DNA of 64,000 bases from contig NZ_JAEQMU010000005.1 of the NCBI RefSeq assembly GCF_017908035.1, positions 62,001 through 126,000 on the forward strand. The letters run 5' to 3'. Positions 61,816 to 64,000 of the stretch are shown in pieces. A model generated the notes under the pieces. It was not told where the DNA came from. It saw only the letters and a list, made by a program, of their open reading frames with translations, and searched no databases. Positions within the stretch are counted from its first letter, which is position 1. Each line of letters starts with the position of its first letter. Made by a program: the position numbers and the translations under genes. Source of the DNA: Sphingobacterium tabacisoli. Its GTDB lineage: Bacteria; Bacteroidota; Bacteroidia; Sphingobacteriales; Sphingobacteriaceae.

Positions 61816-63300
61816 TTATTTAACGTTTACATTTGTTGAGTTATGAATATGATAACTCTTCTCCAAAGCCTGATCATTTAGAAAAGCTTTAAATTGCCAG
61901 TTTCCGCCTTGTAGATCATCCGCCACAATAGCTGGACGATAATCTTCTTTTTGGATTGTGAATTTGATATTTTTCAGATTAATATCCTTGGCATGTCTGA
62001 TATAAAGCCCCCAAGCTGGTAATTCCTTGAACTGAGAAAATTCAGGATAAGCGGCTGGCATTTCGGGTATACCCTCCAATGACTGCGCATCTAATCCCCG
62101 ATGCGCAAATAGTGGGTTTCCCCCTCCAGGGTAAACAAATTCAATATTTTCTAGATTAACATTTTCAATCTTATATTCTGGAAGACCAATGATACTGGCG
62201 GGAGAAATATTACGTGGCATATCTTCAATAGGACCTTCGTAATTATATCCTAAATCAGGTTTATTCAACGGAACTTCAGCATATACATTTTTTATGGTTA
62301 CATTTTTCATGGAAGGTTTACGCCCTTTGCTCCAACGGTCTCCAATTCTTAAAAAAATCACATTCCCAGTGTTGATACTTCTCACCCCATCGACCAATAT
62401 ATTTTCGACAAAACCTCCGTCTACTGCGGCGAAGGTAATTGCAGACCGATAGGTATCATAGACGACCAAATTTCTAACGACAAAATTCCGAAAACCACCT
62501 CTAGATACAGTTCCAAACTTAAGCGCACTAGCGCTGGAGCGTGCCGTACAGTTCTCTACCAATACATTTTCACAAACGCCATTGGGATCATGTGATTTAA
62601 AACAAATAGCATCATCAGCTACATCAAAAAATGAATTCTTAATAACTACATTCTTACAGTCTACGACATCGATTCCATCGTTGTTCCAATAGGATTTGCT
62701 ATCTACATAGATTCCCTCTACATGTAACCCATCACATTGATCATAGGTTTGATTCCAACTAGCAGGATCTCGAAGTGTAATATCTTTAATCAGGACATTC
62801 TTACATTCTCTGAAATATATGTTTTCAGGCCGGTTCCACTCCCTTAAACGATCTAATTTCAACTCATCCTGAACAATACCTTTATGTACATTTTCTACAG
62901 CATTGACAGCGGTCTGGAACCCTCGACCATTGATAGTCCCTTTGCCGACAATCCCAATGTTCTCCTGTCTAATGGCAAAAATCATCGACTGCCAGTTGAC
63001 AACGCTATCCTTGACATAATCAAATGGATTATTTGATCCTAATAGGTGCGCCCCCTCTTCCAAATGTAAGGTGACATTAGATTTCAAATAAATGGATCCA
63101 GTCACATAGTTGCCTGGGGCAAACACTAGAGTTCCCCCTCCTTTATTGGTAAGAAAATCAATCGCGGCCTGAATAGATCGTGTATTTAGGATCCGACCGT
63201 CGCCATTGATACCAAAATCAGAGACCTTATAGTCCTGAGCAGATACTGCTCCGTATACGAAAGATAGAAACAGTAAAAAAAGTGTTCTTAATAGGTTCAT
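61816..63300 (-). CDS. GH28 family glycoside hydrolase (polygalacturonase-like), first copy
   Basis: This 494-residue secreted beta-helix enzyme has a signal peptide ending VSAQD. Its GH28 elements are WNNDGIDVVDCKNV, VADDAICFKSHDPNG, SSASALKFGTVSRGG and RIGDRWSKGR. Its C-terminal region (PAYPEFSQFKELPAWGLYIRHAKDINLKNIKFTIQKEDYRPAIVADDLQG) matches that of the GH28 at 59605 nearly motif for motif, marking a tandem duplication. The substrate is probably a pectic backbone (galacturonan or rhamnogalacturonan). It follows the GH106 gene by 3 bp. Confidence 0.92.
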   Translation of the reverse strand: MNLLRTLFLLFLSFVYGAVSAQDYKVSDFGINGDGRILNTRSIQAAIDFLTNKGGGTLVFAPGNYVTGSIYLKSNVTLHLEEGAHLLGSNNPFDYVKDSVVNWQSMIFAIRQENIGIVGKGTINGRGFQTAVNAVENVHKGIVQDELKLDRLREWNRPENIYFRECKNVLIKDITLRDPASWNQTYDQCDGLHVEGIYVDSKSYWNNDGIDVVDCKNVVIKNSFFDVADDAICFKSHDPNGVCENVLVENCTARSSASALKFGTVSRGGFRNFVVRNLVVYDTYRSAITFAAVDGGFVENILVDGVRSINTGNVIFLRIGDRWSKGRKPSMKNVTIKNVYAEVPLNKPDLGYNYEGPIEDMPRNISPASIIGLPEYKIENVNLENIEFVYPGGGNPLFAHRGLDAQSLEGIPEMPAAYPEFSQFKELPAWGLYIRHAKDINLKNIKFTIQKEDYRPAIVADDLQGGNWQFKAFLNDQALEKSYHIHNSTNVNVK

Positions 63301-63303
63301 AAT

Positions 63304-64000
63304 CTAAATTGTATATAGTGTTACTGGTCCAATAAGTCCCATAGATTGAATATCTTGTTCGCGTCCCTTTCTATTGACCCAATACTGTGCATTTTCATTA
63401 TCTACTAATGTTTTTAAATAGTTTCCCATTGTCGTAGTGACACGAACTTCTAAATTATTCGTACCTTCTATAAGTAAGGAAGACAAGTCATACAGACGTC
63501 TACCGTACCATTTGACTCCTGCTGATCGACCGTTGACAAATAACTCGGATATACCTGCAACCTTTCCCAAGTTTAACACCGCCTTAGTACTTCCAGACCA
63601 AGCGATCGTCTTTTTGTAGATAGCTTCACCAGAGAAAGAAACCAACCGTTCATCATCTTTGAAATCAACTAGATTGTTCAACTTGAGCGTATTTGAAGTC
63701 AATTCTTGGCCATGTTTAAGTTCTAGGTCCCACTGTTGATCCAATGCTTGTTCATTTTTTCCGGATGTAGGGAGAGGTTTCCAAGTTTCTCCTGTTTTAT
63801 TTCTATCAAACACGAATAAAAGAGAATCGGTAGGACCTAGATCTAATGACAGGTCCATGTTCTTTTCAAGGCTCACTTTATAGCGCTCTCCTGTATCTAA
63901 ATTCCAAAACCAACATTGAAGTTTCTGAAGTTCTGGAGCTAAAAAAGTGCAACTCCATTGGCAACTATTGAATTTGTGTGCATTTTGAATAAAATAGAAC
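63304..64000 (-). CDS. GH106-like alpha-L-rhamnosidase, C-terminal part only
   Basis: The frame runs open from the window edge (about 232 residues seen) to the stop at 63304. The 5' end lies beyond 64000; an internal GTG at 63876 is not the real start. The visible part contains NLDTGERYKVSLEKNMDLSLDLGPTDSLLFVFDR and a C-terminal galactose-binding-like domain: VSFSGEAIYKKTIAW, LNLGKVAGISELFVNGRSAGVKWYGRRLYDLSSLLIEGTNNLEVRVTTTMGNYLKTL. This pattern fits GH106 or a related large glycosidase of Bacteroidota. GH106 removes rhamnose from pectic side chains, matching the GH28 genes downstream. Confidence 0.75.
   Translation of the reverse strand, partial: FYFIQNAHKFNSCQWSCTFLAPELQKLQCWFWNLDTGERYKVSLEKNMDLSLDLGPTDSLLFVFDRNKTGETWKPLPTSGKNEQALDQQWDLELKHGQELTSNTLKLNNLVDFKDDERLVSFSGEAIYKKTIAWSGSTKAVLNLGKVAGISELFVNGRSAGVKWYGRRLYDLSSLLIEGTNNLEVRVTTTMGNYLKTLVDNENAQYWVNRKGREQDIQSMGLIGPVTLYTI

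Overview
The window is a chromosomal segment of a Bacteroidota bacterium, most likely Sphingobacteriaceae (Sphingobacterium or a close relative). This is inferred from the gene families: a six-gene Alternative Complex III operon running into a heme-copper oxidase, a gldB gene, a DUF6266 gene, BlaI/M56 signalling with TonB-plug repeats, and GH92/GH28/GH106 polysaccharide enzymes. It also fits Bacteroidota-type promoters (TTG, about 20 nt, TAnnTTTG). No rRNA, tRNA, CRISPR array, insertion sequence or phage was found.

Layout. 1-1.8 kb: end of a sugar-catabolic locus (partial secreted protein and a Tat-exported Gfo/Idh/MocA oxidoreductase). 1.9-17.5 kb: housekeeping genes (rplY, pth, gltA, S4 protein, dapD, tsaC, folP, brnQ, metG, LD-carboxypeptidase, DoxX, pckA) with a BlaI/M56 pair inserted. 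Strong hairpin terminators end most units. 17.5-34.7 kb: one long leftward respiratory operon, in transcription order actA-B-C-D-E-F, ctaC, ctaD, ctaA, ctaB, two cox3, cox4, an SCO-like protein, a DUF420 protein and an unnamed conserved protein. It encodes quinol:cytochrome c oxidoreductase, its partner oxidase, heme A synthesis and assembly factors.

35.2-38.6 kb: a LacI-type regulator divergent from a GH92 alpha-mannosidase, with a nested palindrome between them. 38.7-41.3 kb: DUF493, a half-length starch-synthase-like protein, panC and panD. 41.3-44.8 kb: a small His-rich membrane protein, a TonB-dependent receptor with CxxC in its plug, and a thioredoxin-fold protein, which I read as a possible metal or cofactor uptake cassette. 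45-47.4 kb: two tandem FKBP-like lipoproteins and a DUF6266 gene behind a repeat/hairpin region. 47.4-51.5 kb: gldB, an outer-membrane barrel protein, nadE and a DUF4136 lipoprotein.

51.6-64 kb: a carbohydrate-utilisation region. It holds a GntR-type sensor regulator, a divergent CE7 esterase, and a tightly packed leftward operon (GH106 C-terminus, GH28, a GH28-like protein without catalytic residues, GH28, GH92, CocE/NonD hydrolase, M28 peptidase). The composition suggests breakdown of pectin or rhamnogalacturonan with associated mannose-containing glycans. No SusC/SusD pair lies inside the window; it may lie beyond position 64000.

The observations most worth following are the DUF6266 repeat region, the receptor/thioredoxin cassette, the cysteine-free SCO homologue inside the oxidase operon, and the catalytically dead GH28 paralogue between two intact ones.
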